Shown here: positions 1 through 12,194 of the stretch, in pieces
Layout of the letters: each line of letters starts with the position of its first letter
Position numbering within the stretch: position 1 is the first letter of the stretch
From: Dactylonectria macrodidyma
Lineage: Eukaryota; Ascomycota; Sordariomycetes; Hypocreales; Nectriaceae
Length of the DNA stretch: 64,000 nt
NCBI GenBank assembly: GCA_020744425.1
Contig: JAGMUV010000045.1
Location: forward strand, 248,001 to 312,000
Direction of reading: 5' to 3'
The notes under the pieces: model-generated
Told to the model about the DNA's origin: nothing
The model's database searches: none
The model's input: only the letters and a program-made list of their open reading frames with translations
Made by a program: the position numbers and the translations under genes

Positions 1-869
1 TCTAGGCAGTCCCTGGAGTGCGGGCGCCAGGCGACGGAATAAAGCAGGCGTGGCAGGAGGTTGTAAGCCGTGCACAGACGCAGGCGTTGGCGCAGTCCGC
101 CTTGGAGGCGTCAGGTTAGCTAGAGAATTGGTCCTTTTCGTGGCTCTGCGTGGCGATAGCCTCAAGGCAATATTCCGCATGACGGCAACGGCGGCTCTGG
201 ATTCGGCTACCCGTTCCCTTCAGCGTGCCCTACAGCTACTACACTGTCCTGTAATCTTCGTAGAGTCCTTGACGCTTCGAAATTCGACTTCGCGCAGGTC
301 TTGCTTGCAGGTATGGCAGTTCCGAGCTGCCTGGGGTATATCACGTCCTCCATCTGGTCGTATATATATCCACCTCTTACCCACCTAGACTGCTAGATAT
401 CGCTCGGGCAGGGAGGCTTTGCGACTACTTACGTCCAATACCATGATAGATCTCGATAGAGAGGTTGTCTTTGAGGTAGTAGTTAGATCAGATCTGAATG
501 ATCAGGGAGGAAACTGCACTGCTTCCCGGAGGCAGGGTAACCCGGGAATCTTGAGAGGTAGGCTAGCTGAGGAGGTAATATGTGAACCTAGATACCGTTC
601 GCAACCTGACGGGTAGACGATATCGGTTTGATATGGGTCTGTTGAGACGGTGAGCGACGTAATGGCTCCCGAGCTCCCTGATCTCGACAGGCGCTGTGTG
701 TTGCGCAAAGCAGCAACGATGCGACCGTCCTCCTCAAAATCACGGAGGGACGGGGAGGAGGGGGTGGTATTGGAATAGCCCGCTCTTAGCAAAGTTGCGG
801 CGACGAATTGTATGCATAGACTGGCTGAGATTGTGACAATGGACGCACACAGGCAGGGTTGTAAGTGGT
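1..869. other. Left edge, no recognised gene
   Basis: No convincing gene is seen. A minus-strand open frame (502-900, no usable ATG at its start) has a Ser/Thr-rich tail that could be the displaced 3' end of the rhodopsin-domain gene lying beyond the Helitron at 7830-8973, which is on the same strand. That link is only a positional guess. The left end of the Helitron probably lies near the right side of this interval, but no clear 5' TC terminus could be fixed. Confidence 0.3.
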
Positions 870-959
870 TAATACCATCATCAGCCAGAAGCGAAATCAC
901 GCAACTAAACAGAGTCCGACGCGGAAGCCTTGTGATCTACCGTCCGCCTGGAGTCATCG

Positions 960-2881
960 ATGTCGAGAGAAGGCAGCAGCAGGATGGATAGTCCAGCGGC
1001 GAAGCCACATGAGGCAGTTGTTCACATGGAAGCCTGCTCGTCGTCAGCTGGGAACGGGCAAGAGGGTAATAATGTAAGCTCCTTCCTCATCAAACCGTCC
1101 CTCCAATCCAACATACTCATGGCTGATTCTATCCCTTCAATGAAGGTTTGCAGGAACTGCAAGCAGGCGAAGCCGGCAGATCAATGCATTTCGAAGAAAA
1201 AATCTTCCATATCACGTGGAAACTTATGGTTGACTGTCTCGACTGTAGGAATCGGCAAGCCTCACGCGCCTCTAAGCGTACTGTGCAACAAGCCGAGTTA
1301 TCCCCAATACGTCGAGTAGGATTGCCATTGACAGACTTGCAACTACTTACACCAATTCTGCCGAAGGAATCTGAGGTTGAAGATACCGAATGGAGGCAGC
1401 AGGGGGAAGCAATTGCAAGGTCATTGCCCAGAAGACCCCTGCGAGGCGGTTTGCGGTCAAATAGAGTATGGAAGTCTCATGATACGGCCCACAGTGGAGG
1501 TTCCGCGCTACATCAGCCACCGAGTCAGCTTCAGAGGCCCTTGTCGCCCAGAGAACGTGGTGCGCCGGCGGCCGGCGGCTCTGATCCTCCGCCCTTTCAT
1601 CGACACTTTTTGCCCAAGGAGAGGCGGGATGGAGATGATGAGCGGCGCGGTATGGCGACGATTATCCAGCCCAAGCAACCAGTCTCTGAAGACATTAGAC
1701 AAAGCGAGCTAGCAGCAGCAATTGCACGGGGTTTGCCCCAGAGACGTCGGGGACGGGGCCGGCGGCCGAAAGCAAGACCAGCCACTAGCGGTGCTTCTAA
1801 CATAGGGGGTTCGGCGCAACATGCTGCGGTGACTCGCCGAGACGAGCCTCCGAGGAAAAAAATCCGAGCTGAAGCCCGAAGGCAGAGAAGACGGGAGTCG
1901 CAGGCCGAAGACCTGGCGAGCGTGTTGCGCTTCTTGGAGGACGAGTTTGCCGTGAAGGAGAGTCTGTCCAACGAGCAGACGTGGTGTACGCCAATACCGC
2001 ATGAGAGAAAGGTGTCGACCGTGCGAGCCTTCTACAAGGAGTTCCACGATGTGGACGCTTTGCCAATACGGACTTGCATGCTGCTACCGTAAGCGCACGA
2101 AGAAAGAGTTGAGAGATGTGACATGGGACCAATGGATGTCGAGCTGCGTCGAAAAGGACAACCGTTCGCCATTTTCATGTCGGAGCTGCTTTCCCGTCGG
2201 CGAGACCTTCTCGGCATGTGCGGAGTGTGCGCTCGTTGCTTGAGGCGGAGTGTTCTGTCGCCTGCGGCCCAGCTTCACAGACGTATTGGGTGTGAGCACG
2301 TGTTTCCCGAAGAGCTGAAGGGTCTCACGCCGGTTGAGGAGAAGCTTATCGCGCTGAACTCATGTTACGGGTTCGTCACAAGGTATAGCATTGCGAGTAG
2401 CTAGAAGCAAAGTGCCCGGTATCCGAAGCACATCAAGGGCCACATCACGGTGTTCCCGAACAATGTGCAGGAGCCGGCCACAAAAGTGCTCCCCCACCCG
2501 CTCGTGCAAGGTATGGAAGAGATCCATGTCTCGTGGCAGGGTGCGGAGAAGCTAGTGCCAAGCGACCTGTCCGGTTTATTGTCGGTGAAGCGACGAGTCG
2601 TTGAGAAGGCTCTCGTCTGGCTGAAGAAGAACAACCCGTATTACGCCGAGATCGAGATGGACGTGGCGGAGATGGAGAGCTGGGGCGCACCGCCGCATGG
2701 GGTGCCGCCGCTGGTGTACGATCGCATGGAACGGAATGAGCCAAGGGCATGGGAAAAAGTGCGAACGGCGCAAGTTGTTCCGCCAACGGAGCGTGGCATG
2801 GACGACGAGGGTTCGTTGGAGATCGAGGAGGTCCTCGCTCGTCTTAACCGGGGAGAAGACATACCCAGTGGCGAGACCTAA
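960..2881 (+). pseudogene. Helitron protein, N-terminal region (broken)
   Basis: The first plausible ATG is at 960. A Cys cluster, CRNCKQAKP near 1146-1175 followed after a frame change by CLDCRNRQ near 1232-1255, resembles the putative zinc-binding start of fungal Helitron proteins. A basic, Arg-rich stretch (about 1730-1790) has an AT-hook-like RGRGRRPK. From about 2000 to 2400 the reading switches frame again near 2085; further Cys pairs (CRSC, CGVCARC) follow, then TPVEEKLIALNSCYGF. A stop lies at about 2401, and 2450-2881 continues the same conserved region, which intact fungal Helitrons carry as DUF6570. At least three frame breaks are needed, so no continuous protein is made. Family assignment is from pattern recognition, not a search. 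Confidence 0.75.
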
Positions 2882-2938
2882 AGGCCGGGGCTGAGCGAAG
2901 ACGAAGGCAGCCACTGGAGCGAGGCCGAGTCTGATCAA

Positions 2939-4850
2939 TTGGGAAAATCGATCAACAAAGTCACTTTATCGGGTATGTTTGCTCTGGACGGACCGCCAGA
3001 TGTACGCGATGTGGATAAGCTCTTGTTTGCCTGCAATGCTGTGAACGGAGATGCGGCCAGGGGAGCCAAAGAGGGCCCGAGAACACGAATGGAATTGGCG
3101 GAGAGACGGCCAGGGCTTGCCGACGGATGTGAGCCACATATTCACGTTTCTCGGGGCGACGAATTCGCCGACTCATTTGATGCCTCGTTCTTCGCGAAGA
3201 CGTTTCCCACGCTATTGCCGTTTGGCGTCGGGGGGCCACGGCTGGCGGAAGAAGCCGCCCTAAGCGCGTGAAGAGGTGCCGATATGGACGGAGCAGAGAC
3301 GGCTGCGCAAGACCTCGTGTCGTCCCGTAACATGAGTCTGCGAACGTGGACCGACAGCACGCTCCGGCGCCATGGTGGCCGATTTGCAACCCATCATATC
3401 TTTGCATTCCTTGTGTTCAACACGAGCGCACGGCCGAGGAACCGTCGCGTCAGCATGTTAAGCGTAACAAGGAAAAATTTCCGGAACATAGAGCGCATAG
3501 TACGGTCGCTCTCGGCAGACAGGTTAGCAGCGGCAAGGATCGAGTTGGAGAACTCAGGAAAAACGACTGACGAGGGCGTGAAGGAGCTTTTGAGGAGCCT
3601 TTCCTTGTACGGCTTCCGGCAGCCTATGTCCAGAGAAAATCGCTTGAGTATGCGGCGGAAGATACAGTCGCTTGTTCTTCGTCATGGCTTGCCGGCGATC
3701 TGGTTCACGCTCAGCCCAAATGACATTACGAACCCGGTAAAGCTGCGACTTGCAGCATACCGCACCAGCGAGCCTGATGCGGCCGAGGCTTTCCTGAAGA
3801 GCCTTGACATGTCGGACAAACGCCTGCGGCTGGCCATTTCGGACCCCATGAGCTCGGCCATCTTCTTCCACCAGGAGATGACGTTGTTCTTTGAGCATTA
3901 TGCCAAAGTGGGAGAGGAGTCGGTATTCGGGCGCATCATCGACTATTTCGGCGTTGTCGAGGCCAACGAACGAGGGGCGCTTCATGTCCACGGGCTGCTT
4001 TGGTTGCAGGGAAACGCGCACTTGAGTTCGATGATTGCCGATATCGACGGCGAAGGCCAAGCAACGTACCGTGAACGTATCATCCAATACATAGTGTGTT
4101 ACAGTACGGCCCTAGGCATGCCGTTGAAGATGCAGCAGTCGAGGCGGGGGCCAAGCTGACATACTTATGAGGTAGGACCTGGACCAGGAAGGGTATTGCG
4201 CCCTCCAGGCGGAACGGTCGGTGGCATCGGACATTTCCACCCTGCTTAACAGGGAGCAATTTTCGGCCGCATTTGACGAGGAAGCGAATTTCTGTGCTGG
4301 TGCGACACAGATCTATACTCATAGCCCAACTTGTGTCAAGTATTCTTTGAGCAAGGGCAGAGGAGGAAAGAAGCGTGGCCTTTGTCGATTCCAGGCGCCA
4401 TGAAGATTCGAAGGAGACACAGCATGGTGAATCGGTGGAACAAGGCCATGGCCGTGGGGCTTCTCCACAACCACGACATCTCCTTCATAGCGACGCAGCG
4501 GAAGACCATGGGCCCTCGTCTTTTACATCACGAATTACGCGACCAAAATAGAGGACCTGGTGTGGAAGCGCGTCGCTGCCGCAGCAGAACTGCTGCCTGT
4601 CCTCTCAGCTGGCGGTGGAACGACCGATGGTGGAGAGGATCATGGAGATGACGGTGTCGGTGATGCTGGTACCAGGAACAGGACGCGGCAATTCTTGATG
4701 AGGGTGGCGAATCGCATATTCACAGAGCGATCTCTGTCACAGGTCGAAGTCATTGCCCACCCTCTGGGATACCCGACCGAGTTCACCAATAGCAACGCTT
4801 GGACGTTTCTGAATGTCTCTCTGCTCTACTGGCACGTCTTCCGAAGGTAG
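2939..4850 (+). pseudogene. Helitron Rep nuclease region (HUH/Y2, broken)
   Basis: This is the rolling-circle replication initiator part of the Helitron. A short segment (2939-3271) ends in FAKTFPTLLPFGVGG, typical just before the Helitron-like N domain. The 3284-4159 frame carries the Rep core, including the HUH metal-binding motif as HVHGLLWL (His codons at 3983 and 3989). The catalytic tyrosine pair is kept as YITNYATK, with Tyr codons at 4524 and 4536 and Lys at 4545. It is out of frame with the upstream piece because of an extra G near 4511. The 4560-4850 frame follows with RQFLMRVANRIFTERSLSQ. Catalytic residues survive but frameshifts near 3275, 4160-4330 and 4511 destroy the product. 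Confidence 0.85.
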
Positions 4851-5688
4851 CGACACCTTCGGCAAGAGAATGGCACAGCGGTTGCGGATAGTCTCGTGGA
4901 CGAGTCGATCGTCGTGGAAGAAGCGGGTGAGAGAATCAGCTATGTTTGAAGCATATCATTACCGGGGAGAGGTCTTGCGAGGCCTGTGTCTCTATGATTA
5001 CGTGTCGCTCGTCAAGCTCAGGCGCAACGACGAGGATGATGCGGCTGCCTCTTGGGGAGAGGTGCCATTCGAGAGTGCGTGGGCGCTTGGAAGAGGCTGG
5101 TTGCAGGCGCTGAGACGGCTGGGAAGGCACGCCAGCGTCTGCCTTGATGGCTACCTGAGCAAGGATTTCGACGAAGACAATGAAGGGTCGTGCCATCGGA
5201 GGTTCGTCTAGCAACTATTCCGCCGAAACATATTGGGGGAGGAACTAACTCTCCTGGTGAAGGGCAGCCGCGCAGCATCTAGCGCTATTTGTGCCGTGGG
5301 AGTCATTCCTGTGCGAACAAACGGACGACATCAACAGCATTTGGGCGCGGGCTCGAGAGGCACTTCCTTCGAGAGTATCATGCCCCGTCGATAATGACCA
5401 GCTGCTTCGGCGGTCGGACGAAGGCACGAAACGCGACGTCAGGCAATGGGCAGCCTCAGCCGGCGACGGTGACTTCACGGCAGCACATGCCGGCGAGGAA
5501 GGAGAAGGCGAGGCTGGTGAAGAGGTCGCATCGGTGTACCAGTCTGACAGCATCGGTAACGCAACGCGTCTGATTGACGTCGTGAGAAGTGCAGTGGGCC
5601 AATCAGATCACCGCCGGCTCGCCGGAGCTCATGGCAACAACGGAGCAGCTCTGTCGCTTCCAGCAGTCAGCACTAAGCTCGACTGCTG
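4851..5688 (+). pseudogene. Helitron Rep-helicase linker region (broken)
   Basis: This joins the Rep and helicase parts of the Helitron. A frame ending at 5211 reads LRGLCLYDYVSLVKLRR and then VCLDGYLSKDFDEDNEGS, conserved in fungal Helitron proteins between the two enzymatic domains. A stop and frame change near 5212-5290 lead to an acidic stretch to 5688 (EEGEGEAGEEV). No catalytic motif is expected here. It is listed so the coding track of the element is continuous; it has no independent function. Confidence 0.65.
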
Positions 5689-7668
5689 AGCTCCAGGCCA
5701 CCATAATGCCCGAACGAGGAGAAAGACGGATAAGCAGACCAGGATGGGCATTTTCCGGGACCGTTATACCACAGCAGGATCAGGTCAAGGCCATCAAGTC
5801 GCCGCAGATCTGTGCCTCCAGAAAGAGGGAGCGAATGATCCAGGGCATACAAAATATGGCCGCGGCCCATAAAACTGACCACAGCGCGGCGGTGCGAAGT
5901 GTGCTCACTAGTTTCGGCGAGGAGGATATCCAAATGACGGTAGCGGACTTGGAAGAAGAGACGGCAGGCGAGGCAGGTCCAGGCATGGAAGTCGACTTTG
6001 GTGCATCACCGTCCTTCCTTGAGGCAGGCAAGGCTCTGGCAGCGCGGTTCACATTGAACAAGAGGCAGACAATCGCCTTCCTCATCATATGCCGCCAGCT
6101 CGATTCGATACAATGTAGTGGCAGAGGCGATGTCCGTCAGCTCTGCGAATATGTTGGTGGAGAAGGTGGAACCGGCAAGTCACGAGACATCGAAGCACTC
6201 GTTGAGCTCTTTGCATCAAAAGGTATTTCGAACCGTCTGCTGATAAGGGCGACGTCGGGACTGCCGCAGCGCAGATCAACGGCATCACGATCCACTCCGC
6301 CTGCGGGTTCTCCAAGGACCAAGCGGCGGGCGCGAACACGGCCAAGGATCTCGGCGGTGTGCGACTGCCAAAACAAGCTGAGCGATTTGTCCATGGCCAG
6401 ACTCGTATGGAATGGCAGGAGAAAGATCTGCTAGTCATCGACGAGGTGAGCATGCTCGGGGCTCGGACGCTACACGCGGCGAACGAGCAGCTCTGCCGGC
6501 TCCACGGATCGCAGCAGGACTTTGGCGGGATCCCCATCGTCCTTTTCTGCGGAGACTTCCACCAGTTCCGTCCGGTACAAGAGAGGTCGATCCTCCTGCC
6601 GAGCGTGGCCGTCCCGTGGGATGAAGACAACTCGTTCAAGGCCGAGCAACGGCACCAGCATGGCGCACGCGTTGTGGAAGAAGTTCACGACGGTCGTCAT
6701 GCTGGACGAAGAAGTACGCGCAGCCGGAGATCCGGAATTGCAGAGACTGCTAAAGCGGATCCGATCGGACGTGCAGGACCGCACGGATTTGGGACATCCT
6801 CAACTCAAGATGCTACCGGGAAGGCAGGCGGATCCCGTAGGAATCAGGCATCACCGTGGTGACGCCGCTGGACCGGAATCGGGGAGCCTGAACATGGAGG
6901 CGACCCTGTCATTCCAGATACAGCAGCGGTCGATCATGCGCATCTTCATACCCGAGCATAATTGGAAGGACGGTCTGCCGACCGAGGAAGAAGCCACATG
7001 ATGCTGAACCAGGGCGATGATAGCGCGGTACCAGTACCAGGCGTCTTCATGTTCGTGCCAGGGATGACCGTCGTCGTGAACCACAATACCCACCAGGGGC
7101 TTGAAGCTTATCAATGGGGCCAGTAACACTGCGCTTGACGTCATCCTCAACGAAGCGCACCCGAGCCATCGGATCTCCGCCGATACGATGCCACTTCGGG
7201 CCGCCGGCGGAGATAATATTGGAGTCGGGGGCGACAAAGAACTTCCACTTCGTCGGAATGCCGCCGGGCACGATCCTCTTGATACCCATGAGCGTCAGCA
7301 TACAATGCCCAGCGAAAGCGGCCGTGGCAGCAGAACGACGTCTGCCGGAAAGGTTTGCCTTGTACGCGGCTTTCGCGTGCACAGACTACAAGGTGCAGAG
7401 CAGAACGCTCGAGCGCGTAGCCCTGGAGCTGCCGGGGACGAGGACAACAAATGTCGACGGATACATAGTCCCCGCGCAATGCGATCCGTACGGCCTCTAT
7501 GTGCAGCTGTCGCTGTGCCGGTCGCTGGACGGCATCATGCTCATCTCCAAGGTGCGGGAAAGAGAACTGGTGGGCAACCGGGTTCCCCACGAGATGACGG
7601 TAGCGCAGGCCAGACTGGAGGAATTGAGCAACAAGACTATTCAGCCGGCTCTGCGGTGGCTGGGATGA
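5689..7668 (+). pseudogene. Helitron Pif1-type helicase domain (broken)
   Basis: This is the C-terminal SF1B helicase of the Helitron, which would unwind DNA during rolling-circle transposition. Walker A is visible as GGEGGTGKS near 6155-6182. After a one-base loss near 6262 (expected TSGTAAAQING) the frame resumes and Walker B appears as LLVIDEVSML near 6428-6457, followed by PIVLFCGDFHQFRPVQ. Further frame changes occur between 6600 and 7114. The last part (to 7668) keeps the C-terminal signature with CTDYKVQSRTLERVALEL and YVQLSLCRSLDGIML, where an Arg would be expected in place of Leu of QLSLC. Multiple lesions make it non-functional as read. Confidence 0.85.
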
Positions 7669-7739
7669 CGATTTTCGAGGTTGAGAGGCGTTGCCATCCA
7701 TACCTTAAATGTATCATCATAACGGTGCTTAGTCATTTT

Positions 7740-7776
7740 CGCGGTACCCGCAAAATTTGCATTCGCGGGTACCGCG
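7740..7776. repeat. 12-bp perfect inverted repeat (hairpin)
   Basis: CGCGGTACCCGC at 7740-7751 is the exact reverse complement of 7765-7776, with a 13-base loop. It lies just downstream of the Helitron helicase frame and could be part of the 3'-terminal structure of the element. Confidence 0.8.
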
Positions 7777-7799
7777 AGCATGTGGGCTCCCATCCCCAC

Positions 7800-7823
7800 C
7801 AACCAAGTCAAGTAACTTGGTTG
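7800..7823. repeat. 9-bp inverted repeat near the Helitron 3' end
   Basis: CAACCAAGT (7800-7808) and ACTTGGTTG (7815-7823) are perfectly complementary around a 6-base loop. CTGG follows at 7829-7832. Hairpin-then-CTRR is the canonical Helitron 3' arrangement, so this is the best candidate terminus. Confidence 0.5.
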
Positions 7824-7829
7824 TTGGAC

Positions 7830-8973
7830 TGGGAACCAATGCGCCTGCCGCTGCGCCTGGCCACGACAACGCCATAGAGCGGGCGCAGCGCCGGCGCGTT
7901 GCCGCAGATGACACCCAGGTTCGCCTCGACGGCCGTCCGGATCCACAGGTAGAACTCTTCCCAGGTGACGTCGTATGTCTTCTCGATCACGTAGTACGAC
8001 CAGTAGGCTCTCTGGCAGCCGGCTAGGACGACGATGAGACCACCGCTGAAGAGCAAGGCGAGCATGACGCGCTGGTGTCGGGGAAGGTGCAGCTTCATCA
8101 CGATTGGCAGAGACAGCACCGACGACGTCAGTGATAATGTGGCAATTGCCTAGGCCCTTGAAAGGAAGGTTAGTGGCTGAACGGACGAGCTCGACAGGCT
8201 AGGGGCAATTAACTACCTGCAGTGCTAGTGGCCCTTCTGGGCTGCAGTGTTGAGGATGGCCAACCAACCAGTAGGCCTTTATCGGACTGGACACGGGTTA
8301 GCCACGAACGAGCAGAAGCAAGGCATGGAGCAAGACGGGGAGCAAGAAGTCTGCGAGCGAGAACCGATGTGACGTACGCGCATTGCGTCCAAATGACGAC
8401 GAAAAAAATGCAGATAATCATCGTCACCCAAACGATTAAGAAGCGGGTCGCCCGAAGCAGCCACACGGAATTGGGTGCGTTCGCGAGTAACCAGTATCGA
8501 CACCTTGGGCAGACCCGACGAGAAGAGAAAGAGCCTCTGGGCAGCCAGGGATACCTGCCGGCCCTTGACGGCCTCTGCGATACTCAGGTCCCAGATGTGG
8601 ACGTTCCAGCCATACAGCTGATCCAGGAGAACGGCACACACCGTCACTCCAACGGTGAAGGCCTGCAGAGAGAAGGTCGTCTCGTCAGCTCCGACACAGG
8701 CGCGCCGGCGCAGTCGGCTCGTGAGAACACGAACCGCTAGCTGTAGGACCAGAAGAGGGCGATTGACTCACCACCACTACCACCATGATCCAATCATCGG
8801 GTCCGCACGCCTTTGACGACAACTAGCCGAGCGTACACGCGGGCGAGCAGGGTCAGGAGAGCGAGGGAAACGAGGCACGTCTCTACAACGATCAGGGTAC
8901 TTCCCCGCCGAACGGGACTGTCGTAGTCGGGATCGCGCCAGGTAGCCCTCACCTCAGCGGGCACATCACGCAT
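7830..8973 (-). pseudogene. SAT4-type rhodopsin-domain membrane protein (broken)
   Basis: A fungal seven-helix integral membrane protein of the rhodopsin-domain family, function unknown. The ATG is at 8973. The first exon encodes a hydrophobic helix ending VKGVRT, then one surplus C shifts the frame before DDWIMVVVVV, the family DDW signature. An intron with GTGAGT and CTGCAG (8771-8663) follows. The next exon reads LYGWNVHIWDLSIAEAV, then GLPKVSILVTRERTQF, and a separate frame (8119-7808) carries HLPRHQRVMLALLFSGG and YDVTWEEFYLWIRTAVE. At least two frameshifts break it. Its 3' side runs into the putative Helitron 3' terminus, so the Helitron probably inserted into or captured the end of the gene. 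Confidence 0.75.
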
Positions 8974-9880
8974 GCTTTCGTGGTTTCCGTAGTGCCGGCT
9001 GACTGGTGGCCCGTTGCGTTGCGTTGTTCAGGCAAACGGAGCAGAAGACGAAAAAGAAAATTGGATAGAAGACATTGGAGAGGGTGCTGGAAGTCGCGGA
9101 CCCGAGATCAGGCTACCATACTGTACTTGTAAGCCAACGGGGGCGGTTATCAGCGCTTAGGCGAACACAGGAGCCGAGGAGATGGACTCGGACACGGCTA
9201 TACACTTTACACTTTACGCAACAGTGAATGAGTGTGTGTGTGCGTGAGTGAGAGCGCGCGCGTGTGTGTATGTGAGTGTGTATGTGTGTGTGTGTGCATG
9301 TGTTTGGTGTGTCGCTTGGTGTCAGAAAATGTCACGAGCTACGATTGTGTGAGGCATCTGATTGGGTGTGTGTGTGTTCTTGCTTGCGTCAAGTCCCCGC
9401 TCTGAGTCCCTGTACATCCTTTATGCTTAAGTAGCTAGAAGGATATACACGCCCTGCTACCCAAATAGACATCGTGACAGAAAACTGTTACGCCACTAGC
9501 AAAAGCGTAGGCCCACACCCAGTGTGGAATAATAGTACCCTATGCTATGCGATACACTTCCAGGTATCCTTTTGACTGTCATAAAACTACACTTGATCCA
9601 TAGTCCCCATAGGGGCCCGGAAGATCAGCGGTATGCTTTGTGACTTCAAAAAGCTATATGGTTGTGGGAAGATCAATGTATTGTGATGTAGATCCTTATG
9701 TGTCATGACTTCTGGCACCATATAAAATAGGTGGGGTCTCATGTATCTTAGTTTTTTTACTTTTTAATTAGTTTAAATCCCTGCTGCTAGCGTAAGTGTA
9801 GCCTTACGACAGTTACAGGGATAAGAGAGTTCTTCTGGAATACCTGCTGTATAGCACTAGTAGCTGCTGTGGCGTACTAG
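8974..9880. other. Intergenic, simple repeats and repeat relic
   Basis: No gene is supported. A (TG)-rich tract occupies about 9228-9305. Around 9778-9806 the sequence closely matches 59600-59629 (both contain AATCCCTG followed by a CTAGC-TAAGTGT block), suggesting relics of one repeat family at both places. Confidence 0.5.
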
Positions 9881-10135
9881 CTGATAGCGAGGCATTGTGT
9901 ACTTGTGCCCCCTGATTGGTAGGTCACGCGGCTGGTGTCTGCATATTTTTATTCCTTACAGACGTGTCGCTTGGTGGGTATGTACGCCCCGCATCGTCTT
10001 GCAGGGTCCCGCAATGCCCTACACCTACCTCGCCGTGTTTCTGCACATGTTCTTCGTCGTCAGTGTGAGTATGAACGAGGTGCGATTACCCACCTTGTCC
10101 CCACAACCGCTTCACATTTGATGGACGACCTCCGC

Positions 10136-10222
10136 GTTTGTCAACCCCCTCTGTTTGTCAACCCCCTCTGTTTGTCAACCCCCCTCTGTTTGTCAACCCC
10201 CCTCTGTTTGTCAACCCCCTCT
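10136..10222. repeat. Minisatellite, GTTTGTCAACCCCCTCT unit
   Basis: About five tandem units of 17-18 bp. The same unit is expanded in the homologous place in copy 2 of family R (29937-30158), with a different unit number and a long poly-C run there. Confidence 0.85.
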
Positions 10223-11970
10223 CTTCCTTTCGGTCCGATGCGCACTCGTCGCTGCGAACTGCCACTCAATGTCCCGGCCCACCTCCTCCACAATGTCTGG
10301 TGCTATCGCTGATCGCCCTCGTGACAATTCCCTTTCATGGACCAAGCACCCGTCCAGTCTAAGCAGCGACATCCTGAGGGACCCGCTCGACGCTCGACAG
10401 ACGACGCCCGACATACGATGCACGACATACAACGCACGACACACATCAAACGACACACAACACATGTCTAAACTCAAGACATATCCAAAATCTACACCGG
10501 CCCTTTGATTCACATGCACCCCTAGACCCCGCACCACACAAGTAGATGACCTTTTTCAGGCTCTCCAAGCTACACTTGATCGCATTGTAGTGGATCAACA
10601 GTGGGACAAGTCGAGGTGCAATGCGCGCTCCATACCATCCAGTATCAGTCTCCACTGCACTCCCGGTGTAGAAGACAGCGACGGGGTCTTCCTGCCTACA
10701 CTTGACAAGCGACTCGGGGATCCGTAGAGGGCGAGGGCCAATCTATTCTAGGCTCACGCTCGTTTTGTGGCCCGAGTCGCCGCTTTCCTGGTTGTTATGC
10801 TGCGTAGTCGGCCAGCGAGCAGAGGCTGGTAGATCGGTCTGGATCGGTCCAGATGGCTGACTGGCTTCGCGCGAGGACTGCTGGGAACGCGGTGAAGGCT
10901 CATTGCGGCCCTGTACATGCTCATTCCCTCAAGAGACACTCTCCTACTCGTACCCAGCCCTACGATAGTTTCAAGCACGTCATCTAGGACGTCGATACAG
11001 GCAATCCAAACAACTGCCACTCCATCTAGTCCGTCTGGCAGGAGATCGACTAGCATAACTGAGCGTCCATTTCTCCAGCCTCGCTTCACACCCCCTTCCC
11101 GACTTCTCTTCCTTTCACTCCACGAACACACGTTAAACAAACTAGACCCCTCGTTCACGTGCACCCCGCACCAGACAAGTAGGTAACCATTTTTAGGGGC
11201 TCTCAAGGAGCTATGTCGCCTAATCACCGCTTCTGCGCCGGACGAGGCGTGCGACGACATAACCTGTGTTCCGTCGCGCCATCTTGAGTGTCCACAATGC
11301 ATGCGCAGCGGGCTCGTCGTCTGGACACCGACGTCATTTGTCGCTACCCATCCAGTATCGGTCTCCACTGCACACCCGGTGTCGAAGACGGCGATGGGTC
11401 TTCCTGTTACTAAACCTGGGTTCTCAAGCACGCGACCTTACCCACTCTCCTGACATCCTGATCCGCTTCCGGGGCAGTTCTTTGTGACTCACAAGCGTCG
11501 CGGACCTGGCAAGGAGACTTGTTGGAAATAGTAAGGCGCACAAACTCCTTAGCGTGCAAGCCCCTCATTCGTCCCGTTCGCAGCAAATGAAACCCCCCAA
11601 GACCCCCTAAGCGTACGCATGTCACAAGCATCGAACCCGGCAGACGCTACGGCCGATTACTCACTCACTCCGCCCCTACTGGACCTGAGCGACGATCAAG
11701 TTCGCATGTATGACCGGAATCGACAACGCCGAGCTTGCAGGGACTGTGAAGCGAATCTCACAGATCTCACGGATCTGTCAACCAATCCCAACACAGCTCC
11801 GCGGCCATGAGCACAGGTACAGTGGCTTCCTCTTCCTCTTTCCAGCGATCATGGCTTACTATGTACTTAGAGCACTGTACTGTATCATACAGTATACAGA
11901 AGAAGGGGAAGAAGAAATAAAGAAGGAGAAAGACTAGTGGAGGATGAAACATGAGAAGCCGTGGAGCTGG

Positions 11971-12022
11971 ACACGACGCCAGCTGCCACGACGCCAGCTG
12001 CCACGACGCCAGCTGCCACGAC
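11971..12022. repeat. 15-bp tandem repeat, about 3 units
   Basis: GACGCCAGCTGCCAC repeats about three times. The homologous site at 33757-33780 holds a single unit, so this is a length-variable locus within family R. Confidence 0.8.
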
Positions 12023-12194
12023 GCAGGTTCAGAGCGATGAGCCGAATGATGGGTTCGATCTAAGCCTTTCGATCCCCTACCTAAGCTCGTTGGAGCAGAC
12101 ACGGCCCCGACCACACCCGCGCAACAGTGCTAAATTGGGCTCCTGGCCCGCCCAAGCGCCGGACAGAATCAATGTCCGCTGCTTCTGATAACTC

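Larger units (their letters stand above)
960..7832 (+). mobile_element. Decayed Helitron (rolling-circle transposon)
   Basis: A single plus-strand element encodes, in order, a Cys-containing N-terminal region, a Rep nuclease with HUH and two-tyrosine motifs, and a Pif1-type helicase. This is the domain order of autonomous Helitrons. Reading passes between frames many times and several stops are present, so it is inactive as read. The 3' side has two hairpins (7740-7776 and 7800-7823). The second is followed nine bases later by CTGG (7829-7832), which fits the Helitron CTRR terminus, though the next host base is G rather than the usual T. The right boundary is therefore provisional, and the left boundary is set at the first plausible ATG, not at a proven terminus. 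Confidence 0.85.

Noticed and set aside
10917..11487. Ser/Thr/Pro-rich short frames
   Set aside because: Lie within family R and are not conserved between copies.
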